Source: Acidobacteriota bacterium (GTDB lineage: Bacteria > Acidobacteriota > Terriglobia > Bryobacterales > Bryobacteraceae). Taken from it: a stretch of 62,572 nucleotides of DNA. Position 1 is the stretch's first letter. Each line of letters starts with the position of its first letter. The position numbers and the translations under genes are program-made. Positions 32,849 to 42,534 of this stretch are shown one piece after another. The DNA lies in NCBI GenBank assembly GCA_018268935.1, contig JAFDVS010000084.1, positions 1-62,572 on the forward strand, read 5' to 3'. The notes under the pieces were generated by a model that saw only the letters and a list, made by a program, of their open reading frames with translations, did no database searches and had not been told where the DNA came from.

Positions 32849-34032
32849 CACAGCATGTCCCGTTGGCCCACTGCGGCCTGATCCTCGCGTTGAGCCTTTG
32901 CGGTTGCACGGCCATGCCGCAGGCGCCACCGCCGAAGAGCGCCGCGCCTCCCTCACAAGTATCTGGACCCAAACTCCGCGAAACGGAGCTCGCCACCGTG
33001 ACCCTCACTGACAGCGCTGCGGCACGGCTTGGGATTCGCGTCGCGCCGGTCACCAAGGGCCGCGGCAACCAGATGCGACGATTCATCGCAGAGGCCTTGC
33101 TCCCGCCTGGACGTAGCCTTACCGTCACCGCTCCTGTGTCGGGAATACTGAAGGCAGCCACTGCCGCGCCGCTGCCGGGAAGTAGCGTGAAGCAGAATCA
33201 GGTGCTCTTTGCGATTACGCCCCTGCTGCCATTGCCCCGCGACCTCCGCGTTACGGCCGAAGCCGATGTCGAGCAGGCCCGTACCCGTCTGGAAACAGCG
33301 CAACTGCGCCAGGCACGCGCCGATCGCCTTCTCCAGGATCAGGTCGGCACCGTACGGGCGCAGGAAGATGCCCGTAACGAACTCCAATTGGCGAGTTCCG
33401 CACTCGCGGCCGCGCAGGCGCGCCTCCAACAGATCAAAAACGCGCCTCTCGAAGGCGACGTGACATTGGCCGTGCGCGCTCCTCAAGACGGAATGCTGCG
33501 CCAGATTCTGGCCAATCCCGGGCAAGCGGTCAATGCAGGCGCAGCCCTGTTTGAGATCGCTGATTTGAGCACCTTCTGGCTCCGCGTCCCTATCTATGCC
33601 GGCGAGGCCGCCGGCTTCAACTCCAATCGCAATGTGCGCGTCGAAACCTTGTCCGGCGCTCCCATCGGAGAGGCGCGGCCTGTGCCGGCGCCACCCACTG
33701 GCGACCCCCTCGCGGCAACCGTCGATTTTTATTTCGAAGCGCCCGCCCCTCGCCACAATTGGAAGCCAGGCGAACGCGTCGCCGTCATCATGCTCGCCGG
33801 TGCTGCCGGGCAAGACCTGTTGGTTCCCTACTCCGCCGTGGTCTACGACATTCAAGGCGGCGCCTGGCTGTATGAGCAAAAGGAAGGTCATCGCTTCGTC
33901 CGCCACCGCGTTCTCATCTCCCACACCGCAGCCGGAATGGCGTTCCTTTCCCTCGGTCCACGCGCGGGAACACCCGTCGTGGTGGAGGCCGCCGCTGAGC
34001 TCTGGGGCGTAGAGTTTGGAGCGGGCAAATGA
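32845..34032 (+). CDS. Efflux periplasmic adaptor lipoprotein (CusB/CzcB-like)
   Basis: The 395-aa protein has a lipoprotein signal with C21 as the probable lipidated residue (LALSLCGC). A biotinyl-lipoyl-like domain (LTVTAPVSGILKAATAAPLP), a coiled-coil hairpin (ADVEQARTRLETAQLRQARA) and beta-barrel domains (LAVRAPQDGMLRQILANPGQ; LRVPIYAGEAAGF) follow. It bridges the RND pump and the outer-membrane channel. It overlaps both neighbours by 4 nt (ATGA). No metal-binding His/Met-rich segment is seen, so the metal it helps export cannot be named. Confidence 0.9.
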   Translation: MTQHVPLAHCGLILALSLCGCTAMPQAPPPKSAAPPSQVSGPKLRETELATVTLTDSAAARLGIRVAPVTKGRGNQMRRFIAEALLPPGRSLTVTAPVSGILKAATAAPLPGSSVKQNQVLFAITPLLPLPRDLRVTAEADVEQARTRLETAQLRQARADRLLQDQVGTVRAQEDARNELQLASSALAAAQARLQQIKNAPLEGDVTLAVRAPQDGMLRQILANPGQAVNAGAALFEIADLSTFWLRVPIYAGEAAGFNSNRNVRVETLSGAPIGEARPVPAPPTGDPLAATVDFYFEAPAPRHNWKPGERVAVIMLAGAAGQDLLVPYSAVVYDIQGGAWLYEQKEGHRFVRHRVLISHTAAGMAFLSLGPRAGTPVVVEAAAELWGVEFGAGK

Positions 34033-37000
34033 TGCGCTGGCTCGTCTCCTCTTCCTTACACCTGCGCGTGGCGATGCTGGCTGCCGCCGTCTTGCTTGTC
34101 CTCGGCGGCCTTTCTGTCGTCCGCCGCTCTCCGCTCGATGTGTTTCCTGAATTCGCTCCGCCGCTGGTGGAGATTCAAACCGAAGCGCCAGGGCTTTCCA
34201 CCACAGAGGTCGAAAGCCTCATCTCCGCACCCATCGAAAATGCCGTCAACGGCGTCATTGGTCTCAAAACACTGCGGTCGAAAAGTGTTCTTGGCCTCTC
34301 CTCCGTCGTCCTGATCTTCGACAGCGGAACCGATCTTATGCGGTCGCGCCAGTTGGTGCAGGAGCGGCTGGCGATCGTCACCCCCCAACTGCCCGCCGTC
34401 TCGCGGCCCCCCGTGATTCTTTCACCGCTGTCGTCCACCAGCCGCGTAATGAAGATCGGGTTGTCGTCCACCAAGCTAAGCCAGGTGGAGTTGAGCACAC
34501 TCGCCCGCTGGACCATTCGGCCCCGTTTGATGGCCGTGCCTGGCGTGGCGAACGTCGCCATCTGGGGGCAGCGCGACCGGCAGTTTCAGGTGCTCGTCGA
34601 CCCCGAGCGTCTCCGCGATCTTCGCATTCCACTCGATAGCGTCTTGCTTGCCACGCGTGACGCCGCAATGCCCGCCGCCGGCGGGTTCATCGACACCCCC
34701 AACCAGCGGATTGCCGTAACCCACCACCCCGCTATCGCTGGCGTGGAGCAAATCGGCCGCATCCCCGTTGTGTTTCGCAATGGCTCTCCGGTGCTGGTGA
34801 AGGATGTCGCGCGCGTGGTCGAAGGATACCCGCAACCCATCGGCGATGCCGTCATCAACGACGGGCCGGGTATTCTGCTCATCGTGGAAAAGCAGCCTTC
34901 CGGCAATACCCTGGATGTGACCCGCGGCGTCGAAGCCGCACTGAAAGCACTCGCACCGGGGCTGCGCGATGTCGACGTGGATCCCACCATCTTTCGTCCA
35001 GCCACATTCATTGAGATGTCGCTCGAAAACCTGCAGCGGGCACTCCTGCTTGGCGCCGCCATGGTCATCGTGGTGCTGGTGTTCTTTCTCTATGAATGGC
35101 GCACGGCAATCATCAGCCTCTCCGCGCTTCCGCTGTCGTTGATCACCGCGGCACTGGTCATTCACTATTCCGGCCAGACCATCAACACCATGGTGCTCGC
35201 CGGGCTGGCGATTGCGCTTGGCGAGGTCGTGGACGATGCCATCATCGACGTGGAAAACATTGTTCGCCGTCTGCGCTTGAACCGCGCCAGCCCGTCGCCC
35301 CGGCCGGCCTTCGACGTTGTGCTCGACGCCTCACTGGAAGTGCGCAGCGCCGTCGTCTACGCAAGCTTCATTGTCGCCCTGATCTTCCTCCCCGTGGTGT
35401 TCCTCGAAGGCTTGGCCGGCTCCTTCTTTCGGCCGCTCGCCCTCAGCTATATCCTCGCTGTGCTTGCATCGCTCGGCGTGGCCCTCACCATCACACCCGC
35501 CCTGTCGCTGCTACTGTTGGCCGGCAGTTCGCTGCAACGGCGCGAATCGCCGCTGCTCGCCTGGCTCAAGCGGCGCTACTCGGGCTGGGTCGGCGGCATG
35601 CTGAACCATCCACGAGCCATACTGGGCGGCACTGTGGTCCTCCTGCTCGCCAGCCTTGCATCCCTGCCGTTGCTCGGCGAAGACTTCCTTCCGCACTTCC
35701 GCGAATACGACTTCCTGATGCATTGGGTGGAGAAACCCGGAACTTCCCTCGACGCCATGCGGCGCATCACCATCCGCGCCAGCAAGGAACTCCGCGCGAT
35801 TCCCGGCGTACGAAATTTCGGCTCTCACATCGGTCGTGCCGAAGTGGCCGACGAGGTCGTTGGTCCAAACTTCACCGAACTGTGGATCAGCCTCGACCCG
35901 AAGGTCGACTACGAGAAAACCGTCGCCCGCATTCAGGAAGCCGTGGACGGCTATCCGGGCCTGTATCGCGACTTGCTCACCTATCTCAAGGAAAGGATCA
36001 AAGAAGTGCTCAGTGGAGGCAGCGGCGCCATCGTCGTCCGCATTTTCGGACCCGCTGTGGAAACGCTGCAACAACAGGCGCAGGTGGTGGCCGCCGCTGT
36101 GAAAGATGTCCCCGGAGTCACCAACCTGCAGGTGGAACCGCAAGTGCTTGTTCCCCAGATCGAGATCTCCGTGAAGCAGGACGCGGCGGCGCGCTTCGGA
36201 CTCACTTCCGGCGAGATCCGCCGTTCGGCCGTCACCCTCCTCCGCGGCTCCAAGGCAGGCGAGATCTACGAAGATCAAAAAATTTTCGATATCTCCGTCT
36301 GGAGTGACCCTGCCCTTCGCGCCAATCCCGAAGCACTCGGTAATCTCCGCGTCGATACACCGTCCGGCGCCAACATCCCGCTCCGCGACGTCGCCGACTT
36401 TCGCATCGTGCCTGCTCCGAATGTGATCCAACACGAAAACACATCGCGGCGCATCGATGTCAGTTGCAACGTCAAAGGCCGAGACCTTGGCAGCGTCGCC
36501 CGCGAGATCGAAGCAAAAGTGCGGACGCTCGGCTTTCCCCAGGGTTACCACCCCGAATTCCTCGGCGAGTTCGCTGCTCGGCAGCAGGCGCGCCAGAGGC
36601 TGCTTTTACTGGGAATCGTCGCCCTCGCCGGCATCTTCCTGATCCTTCACTCCGATTTTCAATCCATGCGCCTCGCCGGGCTCGTGTTCCTCACCCTCCC
36701 CTTCGCTCTCATCGGCGGCGTCGTGGTGGCCTTCGCCACGGGCGGCGTGTTGTCGCTCGGCTCCCTCGTTGGCTTCATCACCGTGATGGGCATCGCGGCA
36801 CGAAATGGCATCATGCTCGTCAGCCACTATCTCCACCTGCAGCATGCCGAGGGAGAAGTCGCGGGCAGTGCGCTGGTCATTCGCGGCTCAGTGGAACGCC
36901 TTTCCCCAATTCTCATGACCGGTCTCGCCACGGCGCTGGCTCTGCTGCCCATTGCTCTGGCGGGCAACAAACCCGGACAGGAAATCGAGCATCCCATGGC

Positions 37001-37100
37001 TGTCATCATTCTCGGAGGACTGCTCACCTCGACACTGCTAAACCTGGTCGTGATGCCCGTGCTCTACAGCCGCTTTGGATTCGACCAAAATAGACGTTGA
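34029..37100 (+). CDS. Heavy-metal RND efflux pump (CzcA/CusA-like)
   Basis: The 1023-aa protein has the twelve-helix, two-loop RND layout. The HME-type features include VVRRSPLDVFPEFAPPLVEI at the N-terminus and VEKPGTSLDAMR in the porter region. In the proton-relay helix (about 399-409) the sequence is GEVVDDAIIDVEN: D402 and E409 match essential residues of CzcA, the third CzcA position (its D402) is Ala here, and extra acidic residues E399, D403 and D407 appear. It exports metal cations, driven by protons. It is the third gene of the operon, overlapped by the adaptor and followed by the regulator 8 nt later. Metal specificity is open. Confidence 0.92.
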   Translation: MMRWLVSSSLHLRVAMLAAAVLLVLGGLSVVRRSPLDVFPEFAPPLVEIQTEAPGLSTTEVESLISAPIENAVNGVIGLKTLRSKSVLGLSSVVLIFDSGTDLMRSRQLVQERLAIVTPQLPAVSRPPVILSPLSSTSRVMKIGLSSTKLSQVELSTLARWTIRPRLMAVPGVANVAIWGQRDRQFQVLVDPERLRDLRIPLDSVLLATRDAAMPAAGGFIDTPNQRIAVTHHPAIAGVEQIGRIPVVFRNGSPVLVKDVARVVEGYPQPIGDAVINDGPGILLIVEKQPSGNTLDVTRGVEAALKALAPGLRDVDVDPTIFRPATFIEMSLENLQRALLLGAAMVIVVLVFFLYEWRTAIISLSALPLSLITAALVIHYSGQTINTMVLAGLAIALGEVVDDAIIDVENIVRRLRLNRASPSPRPAFDVVLDASLEVRSAVVYASFIVALIFLPVVFLEGLAGSFFRPLALSYILAVLASLGVALTITPALSLLLLAGSSLQRRESPLLAWLKRRYSGWVGGMLNHPRAILGGTVVLLLASLASLPLLGEDFLPHFREYDFLMHWVEKPGTSLDAMRRITIRASKELRAIPGVRNFGSHIGRAEVADEVVGPNFTELWISLDPKVDYEKTVARIQEAVDGYPGLYRDLLTYLKERIKEVLSGGSGAIVVRIFGPAVETLQQQAQVVAAAVKDVPGVTNLQVEPQVLVPQIEISVKQDAAARFGLTSGEIRRSAVTLLRGSKAGEIYEDQKIFDISVWSDPALRANPEALGNLRVDTPSGANIPLRDVADFRIVPAPNVIQHENTSRRIDVSCNVKGRDLGSVAREIEAKVRTLGFPQGYHPEFLGEFAARQQARQRLLLLGIVALAGIFLILHSDFQSMRLAGLVFLTLPFALIGGVVVAFATGGVLSLGSLVGFITVMGIAARNGIMLVSHYLHLQHAEGEVAGSALVIRGSVERLSPILMTGLATALALLPIALAGNKPGQEIEHPMAVIILGGLLTSTLLNLVVMPVLYSRFGFDQNRR

Positions 37101-37108
37101 GGACAACT

Positions 37109-37786
37109 ATGAGAGTGTTGGTGGTGGAGGATGACCGGAGATTAGCGGACCTGCTGGCCCAGGCCCTCACCGAAGAAGGCTATGTCGTTGCCACGGCCAC
37201 AAATGGCCCGGATGGATTCGAGATGGCCGCCACCGCCTCGTTCGATCTCATCGTGCTCGACGTCATGTTGCCCGGCATGGATGGCTTTGCGATCGCCAGA
37301 CGACTCCGCGAGCGCCGCGTGCTCGTTCCCATCCTGATGCTCACGGCGCGCGACACCCGGCAGGACATCATCCTCGGGCTCGACCTCGGCGCCGATGACT
37401 ACCTCACCAAACCTTTCGATCTGGAAGTCTTCTTTGCCCGTGTCCGCGCGGCTCTTCGGCGCGGACCGGCGTGCATGGGTGTGATCCTGCGCGCCGGCCC
37501 CCTCGAATTGAACACCTCCAGCCGTAGTGTCAAAACGGACGGCAAGAGCATACTACTTTCCCGCACGGAGTATGCCCTCCTGGAACTCCTGTTGCGGCGC
37601 AAAGGACATGTCGTGACACGGGATCGTATCCTCGAAGAGATTTGGGGCTGGGATCGCAACGTGGAGAGCAACACACTCGATGCTTTCGTCCGCCTGTTGC
37701 GTTCCAAAATCGACACCACCGGCGCCCGCAGTCTCGTCCAAACGGTCCGCGGAGTCGGTTACCGGCTCGATATCCCGGAGAACTAA
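37109..37786 (+). CDS. OmpR-family response regulator (CusR-like)
   Basis: The 225-aa protein has a receiver domain (VEDDRRLADLLAQALTEEG) with the phosphoacceptor D51 in LIVLDVMLPGMDGF and K101-type lysine in DDYLTKPFDLE. A winged-helix domain follows (LSRTEYALLELLLRRKGHVV; ESNTLDAFVRLLRSKID; VRGVGYRLD). ATG 37109 with GAGGA at 6 nt is chosen; a TTG at 37097 is only an extension. It lies between the pump and the sensor kinase and probably activates the operon at the repeats near 31491. Confidence 0.94.
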   Translation: MRVLVVEDDRRLADLLAQALTEEGYVVATATNGPDGFEMAATASFDLIVLDVMLPGMDGFAIARRLRERRVLVPILMLTARDTRQDIILGLDLGADDYLTKPFDLEVFFARVRAALRRGPACMGVILRAGPLELNTSSRSVKTDGKSILLSRTEYALLELLLRRKGHVVTRDRILEEIWGWDRNVESNTLDAFVRLLRSKIDTTGARSLVQTVRGVGYRLDIPEN

Positions 37787-37788
37787 TC

Positions 37789-39159
37789 GTGCTTTCCCTT
37801 CGCCGGCGCTTGATCCTCTGGCATGCGGCCGTATTTGCCGCCGGACTTCTGGCCTTTGCGTTCGTCGTCTGGCTCGGATCTCGCCAGATTCTCGACGCGG
37901 AGCTGGAACGCTGGTTGAGCACGCAGGCCGACGGCCTTGACCGGTTCCTCCATCTGGAACTGCGCGGCACCAACGAAGCCGCCATCCTCGAAGAGGCCCG
38001 CGAGTTCTCCACCGGTTTGCCTCGAGGCAGCGGTATGCTTCTTTACCGCGCGGATGGAACCTTGCTTCTTGCCCGGCCATCCGTACTGCCCGCTCCCGAA
38101 GGCGGTTCGCGCTCCGGCCATGTGCTGGTGGACGGACTTCGCGCCCGCGCCATTCGGCGCAGCACCGTCGTGGAAGGGCAGCGGATGGACTTCGTGCTTT
38201 GGCGATCCACCGCGGAAAGCGACGCCACCCTTTGGAAGCTCGCCCGCCTGCTCGCCAGCTTGTCCCCAGTGTTCCTTGCCCTTGCCATTCTCGGCGGCTG
38301 GTGGTTGAGCCGCCGCACGCTGCAACCAGTGGATGACCTGACCCGCGCCGCCCGCGGCATGAGCCTCAGCAGACTTTCCGAGCGGCTGCTTGTGCCCGAA
38401 TCGAAGGACGAACTTTACCGCCTCTGCATTGCCTGGAACGAAATGCTGGCAAGGTTGGAAGAGTCCGCCAATCGCCTCCAGCAGTTCACCGCCGATGCAT
38501 CCCATGAACTCAGAACCCCTGTTGCCGTCATCCGCGCCGCTGCCGAACTGGCCCTGCGCCAGGAGCGGGAACCCGAAGCATACCGTCAGGCTCTGCGCAG
38601 TATCAAAGAGCAATCCCTCGAAATGAGCCAGTTGGTGGACAACCTGTTGAGCCTCGCCCGGGCCGAAGAACAGCAACTGCGAGCGTCCTTCCTGCCCGTC
38701 GATCTCCGCGACGTGGTCCGCGATGTTGAAAGCAATGCCCGCCCCGGCGCCGAAGCCAGCGGCCTGCAGTTGACGGTGGCGTTGCCGGACAAGCCCGCCA
38801 CCATCCACGGTGACCGCGCCTCTTTGCGGAGACTTCTCAATCTGTTGCTCGACAATGCGTTCAAGTTCACGCCCGCGCCGGGGCACATCCAGGTCTGCGT
38901 CGGAGCTCGTCCGGACGAATCCGTCGTTCTGGAGGTCACCGATACGGGCATCGGCATCGGACAGGAACATCTTCCCAAGATCTTTGACCGCTTCTTTCAG
39001 GCGGACCCGTCCCGCTCCGCGCCAGGTGCCGGGCTCGGCTTGTCCTTGGCGCGCTGGATCACCGACACACATCAGGCCACCTGGGAAGTGGCCTCCGCTC
39101 CCGGCCAGGGCAGTCACTTCCGCGTCGTGTTTCGTCCTGCCCCAGCCGGACTACCATGA
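37789..39159 (+). CDS. Sensor histidine kinase of the efflux operon
   Basis: The 456-aa protein begins at GTG 37789, preceded by GGAG at 8 nt and 2 nt after the regulator's stop. It has a membrane segment near residues 10-30 (WHAAVFAAGLLAFAFVVW), a periplasmic sensor of about 130 residues, a second membrane segment (LSPVFLALAILGGWWL), a HAMP domain (LQPVDDLTRAARGMSLSRLS), the phosphoacceptor H239 (SHELRTPVAVIRAA), and an ATPase domain (LLDNAFKFTP; VTDTGIGIG; GLGLSLARWI). It resembles CusS/heavy-metal sensors. It should phosphorylate the regulator when periplasmic metal rises. Confidence 0.93.
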   Translation: MLSLRRRLILWHAAVFAAGLLAFAFVVWLGSRQILDAELERWLSTQADGLDRFLHLELRGTNEAAILEEAREFSTGLPRGSGMLLYRADGTLLLARPSVLPAPEGGSRSGHVLVDGLRARAIRRSTVVEGQRMDFVLWRSTAESDATLWKLARLLASLSPVFLALAILGGWWLSRRTLQPVDDLTRAARGMSLSRLSERLLVPESKDELYRLCIAWNEMLARLEESANRLQQFTADASHELRTPVAVIRAAAELALRQEREPEAYRQALRSIKEQSLEMSQLVDNLLSLARAEEQQLRASFLPVDLRDVVRDVESNARPGAEASGLQLTVALPDKPATIHGDRASLRRLLNLLLDNAFKFTPAPGHIQVCVGARPDESVVLEVTDTGIGIGQEHLPKIFDRFFQADPSRSAPGAGLGLSLARWITDTHQATWEVASAPGQGSHFRVVFRPAPAGLP

Positions 39160-39163
39160 GAAG

Positions 39164-41218
39164 ATGCGTTTCTGGCCCGCTCTGCTTCCGCTTGCCCTCT
39201 GCGCTCAAACCGTCCCCGGCACTCAGCCTCTCGAATGGAAAGGCGATAGCGCGGATCTCGTAGTCACCGGCATTCACCGCTTCCTCGATTCTTATCAGCG
39301 CCCCGCATCGGCGCCCACGCGGGAGCGCCTCGCCTACATCCTCGGCGCGACGGAGCCGCTGCAACGCCGCCCCATGGAGCGCCTCGGCAACCACCGTGTC
39401 CGCTGGCAGGTGCTCGAATCGCTGTATGGCGAAGGCATCCTCCTCGAACCCAAAGGCGCACCGAAGCAATTCATCGTCGCCATCCCGGATGCGGACGAAA
39501 CTCCGGAATCCTTCGCGCGCGGCGTTGGATCCACCCTCGCCGCCGCCGGCGCAACCGTGCTCATCCCGCAGATCATGGATCGCCGCGATACCTACTCCGG
39601 CATCCCCGGCGGCCGCATGACGAACATGCCGCATCGCGAGTTTCTCTGGCGCCAGCTCTATCCACTGGGCCGCCACATCATCGGCCTCGAAGTACAAAAA
39701 GCGCTCGCCGCATTCCCCAGCGATCTCAAGATTCCCAAAGCCATCGCGGGCTACGGAGAAGGCGGCCTCATCGCACTCCACGCCGCCGCGCTCGATCCCT
39801 CCATCACAACCGCGCTCATCTCCGGCTACTTCGGCCCGCGCGGCGAACTGTGGAAAGAGCCCGTCTACCGCGATGTCTGGGGCCTGCTGCCGGACTTCCG
39901 CGATTCCGCCGTCGCTCAACTCATCCTGCCCCGCAAGCTCATTATTGAAGCAGCGCCTGGCCCTCGCCTCAGCCCGCCGCCGGAAGCGAAAGATCGCCGT
40001 GGCGCGGCCCCGCACGGTTCACTCGAGCCATTCACCCAACAGCAAGTCGCAGCGGAAATTCAGCTCATCCCGAATGCGAAACCCAGTCTGATCCCCAGCA
40101 ACACACCCTGGTCGAAACCCGCGCTCCAGGCACTCCTCAACACCACTTCCCTTCCCACACCACCGCAACTCACGCTGTCCCCCGACACGGCTCGATTCGA
40201 ACGTCAGTTCCGCAACATCATCGACTACGCACGCCGCATCATCCGCGAGTCACCCAAAGTCCGCACCGATTTCTGGGCGAAAGCCGATCGCACCTCCGTC
40301 GCCGCCTGGACCGCATCCACAACCCAATACCGCGACCACATCTGGCGCGATCTCATCGGCCGCCTGCCCGATCCCAACGTTCCACCCAATGCCCGCACAC
40401 GCCTCCTCTACGACGAGCCGAAGTTCCGTGGCTACGAAGTGGTGCTCGATGTCTGGAACAACGTCCCTGCCTACGGCATTCTGCTGGTTCCCAAAGACGC
40501 GTCCGGGAAACTACCCGCGGTAGTCTGCCAGCACGGACTGGAAGGCCGCCCCACCGACATCGCCAATCCTCACGGCGGCAATCCCATCTACAAACAGTTC
40601 GCCGTGCGCCTCGCCGAACAGGGCTTCGTCACCTTCTCGCCGCAGAACTCCTACACCCTCGGCGACCGCTTCCGCCAGATCAATCGCAAAGCACATCCCT
40701 GGGCGCTCTCGCAGTTTTCCTTCATCGCCGGCCAGCACCAGCGCATCCTCGAATGGCTCGGCGCACAGCCGTTCGTCGATGCCAGGCGCATCGGCTTCTA
40801 CGGTCTCTCCTATGGCGGCTTCACCGCGCAGCGTATCCCCGCCTTGCTCACCAACTACGCGCTGTCGGTGAACTCCGGCAACTTCAATGAGTGGGTGTGG
40901 AAGGTCGCCTCGCTCGACGCTCCCTTCGTCTATCCGCTCACCGGCGAATACGACATCCCCGAGTTCAACCTCGCGCACCTGGCCAACTACGCCGAACTCG
41001 CCACGCTCATCTTCCCCCGCCCCTTCATGGTGGAGCGCGGCCACAAAGACGGCGTCGGCTGGGATGAATGGGTGGCCTTCGAATACGCCAAGGTCTATCG
41101 TTTCTATTCCCAAATGGGTTTGAAGGACCGCACCACCATCGAATACTTCGATGGGCCGCATGAAATCCACGGCGTGGGCACCTATGAGTTCCTCAGGCGC
41201 CATCTGATGGGTCAATGA
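39164..41218 (+). CDS. Secreted two-domain alpha/beta hydrolase
   Basis: The 684-aa protein has a signal peptide (FWPALLPLALCAQTVPG). The N-terminal half resembles an alpha/beta hydrolase, but its nucleophile elbow reads GYGEGG with E199 in place of Ser. The C-terminal half (about 430-684) is a complete hydrolase of the acetyl-xylan-esterase/dienelactone hydrolase type: QHGLEG near 455, the nucleophile S549 in GLSYGG and a terminal acid/His segment (YFDGPHEIHG). It is probably an exported esterase acting on plant or microbial polymers. It starts 4 bp after the sensor kinase and overlaps the CbrC-like gene by 4 nt, but its job seems unrelated to metal export. Confidence 0.75.
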   Translation: MRFWPALLPLALCAQTVPGTQPLEWKGDSADLVVTGIHRFLDSYQRPASAPTRERLAYILGATEPLQRRPMERLGNHRVRWQVLESLYGEGILLEPKGAPKQFIVAIPDADETPESFARGVGSTLAAAGATVLIPQIMDRRDTYSGIPGGRMTNMPHREFLWRQLYPLGRHIIGLEVQKALAAFPSDLKIPKAIAGYGEGGLIALHAAALDPSITTALISGYFGPRGELWKEPVYRDVWGLLPDFRDSAVAQLILPRKLIIEAAPGPRLSPPPEAKDRRGAAPHGSLEPFTQQQVAAEIQLIPNAKPSLIPSNTPWSKPALQALLNTTSLPTPPQLTLSPDTARFERQFRNIIDYARRIIRESPKVRTDFWAKADRTSVAAWTASTTQYRDHIWRDLIGRLPDPNVPPNARTRLLYDEPKFRGYEVVLDVWNNVPAYGILLVPKDASGKLPAVVCQHGLEGRPTDIANPHGGNPIYKQFAVRLAEQGFVTFSPQNSYTLGDRFRQINRKAHPWALSQFSFIAGQHQRILEWLGAQPFVDARRIGFYGLSYGGFTAQRIPALLTNYALSVNSGNFNEWVWKVASLDAPFVYPLTGEYDIPEFNLAHLANYAELATLIFPRPFMVERGHKDGVGWDEWVAFEYAKVYRFYSQMGLKDRTTIEYFDGPHEIHGVGTYEFLRRHLMGQ

Positions 41219-41757
41219 AGATGCTGCCGAGCTTCCGCTATCACCCCGACCCCATCCGTTCGGGCAGCGTTGTGAAATCGCCTGGCCTCTGCCGGTGCTG
41301 TGGCACAGCGCGCGGCTACATCTATTGCGGTCCGGTTTATTCCGTTCACGAACTCGACGACGCGCTTTGCCCCTGGTGCATCGCCGATGGCAGCGCCGCG
41401 GCAAAGTTCGACGCGCTGTTCGTGGATGACGAAGCGCTCGACACCGAGGCCTCCGAAGAGATCTACGACCAGCTATGCCGCCGCACACCAGGCTACAACT
41501 CCTGGCAAGCCGAACAGTGGCCGATGTGCTGCGGTGATGCAACGGCATTCCTCACGCCCGTTGGCCTCACCGAACTGCGCCGCGATTTCCCCGATCGGGA
41601 AAGCCTGCTGCTCAATCACATTCTGTTTGAAATGAAGATCACCCGGAGCCTCGCCCTCGAACTGCTGGAGTCCCTGCATCGCGAAGCCGGCCCCACCGCG
41701 TATCTCTTCGAGTGCCTGCATTGCCGCCGCCCGCACTTCAATGTGGATCAGGCATAG
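41215..41757 (+). CDS. CbrC-family (UPF0167) zinc-binding-like protein
   Basis: The 180-aa protein matches the CbrC/UPF0167 pattern: LPSFRYHPDPIRSGSV at the N-terminus, CRCCGTARGYIYCGPVYSV with a C-x-C-C knuckle, LCPWCIADGSAAAKFD, and a C-terminal FECLHCRRPHF that supplies further Cys ligands. In Escherichia coli a CbrC-type protein is linked to colicin E2 tolerance; the molecular role is unknown. The four Cys pairs suggest structural zinc. The ATG overlaps the hydrolase stop (ATGA), suggesting coupled translation. It converges with the aquaporin gene 9 bp away. Confidence 0.82.
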   Translation: MKMLPSFRYHPDPIRSGSVVKSPGLCRCCGTARGYIYCGPVYSVHELDDALCPWCIADGSAAAKFDALFVDDEALDTEASEEIYDQLCRRTPGYNSWQAEQWPMCCGDATAFLTPVGLTELRRDFPDRESLLLNHILFEMKITRSLALELLESLHREAGPTAYLFECLHCRRPHFNVDQA

Positions 41758-41766
41758 TGCAGGTGC

Positions 41767-42534
41767 CTAGTTCTTGGGCAAGTGCGGCCGCAGTGCAAAA
41801 TCATACAGCGCCGCGCCAAGCAATCCGCCCACAATCGGCGCCACAATCGGCACCCAGAACACCCCGCTCCCATCCGTCAATCCATTGTTCTTGAACCCGC
41901 TCAGCACGGTGAACAACCGCGGTCCGAAATCGCGCGCCGGATTGATCGCATACCCGTGCAGTGCGCCGAACGACATTCCGATGGCCACCACCGTCAACCC
42001 CACCATCACCGGCGTCAAAATCCCCGAAGGCTGATTGCGCTCGTCCGTCAGCGCGAACACCACAAACAGCAAAATCGCCGTCCCGATCACCTGATCCAGA
42101 AATCCGGCAAACGGCACATCCGGAAACGCGGGGAACGTAGCGAAAACACCGGCCGTCTTCTCCAGCGCCGGATCGAACTTGAGAAACGCCTGGCGGTAAT
42201 TCCAGAACACCAGAGCCGCCGCCACGAACGCGCCTGCCGTCTGCGCCACCGCGTAAGGAATCACTTTGCCCCACGAAAAGCCGCGAAATGCCGCCAGCGC
42301 CACGGTCACCGCCGGATTCAAATGCGCGCCCGTAATCTTGCCCGCCACCATGATTCCCAGCGTCACACCCAGGCCCCAGCACAATGTGATATTCGTGTAG
42401 CCCCCATTCACAATCTCGCCGGGCGCGCCTTTGCCGAAAAGCACCGTCATCGCCACCACACCACTGCCAAATAGGATCAGAACCATGGTGCCGAGGAACT
42501 CGGCAATCATTTCACCAGCCAACGTGGGTTTCAT
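41767..42534 (-). CDS. Aquaglyceroporin (MIP family)
   Basis: The 255-aa protein has six membrane helices and two half-helices with NPA boxes: HLNPAVTVALAAF and INPARDFGPRLF. The Asp after NPAR and the large loop between the halves match glycerol facilitators (GlpF) rather than strict water channels. It would let glycerol or other small polyols pass. It lies 36 bp after the split transketolase on the same strand and may be in the same transcript. A 10-bp inverted repeat covers the space before its ATG, whose first base is in the stem. Confidence 0.92.
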   Translation of the reverse strand: MKPTLAGEMIAEFLGTMVLILFGSGVVAMTVLFGKGAPGEIVNGGYTNITLCWGLGVTLGIMVAGKITGAHLNPAVTVALAAFRGFSWGKVIPYAVAQTAGAFVAAALVFWNYRQAFLKFDPALEKTAGVFATFPAFPDVPFAGFLDQVIGTAILLFVVFALTDERNQPSGILTPVMVGLTVVAIGMSFGALHGYAINPARDFGPRLFTVLSGFKNNGLTDGSGVFWVPIVAPIVGGLLGAALYDFALRPHLPKN

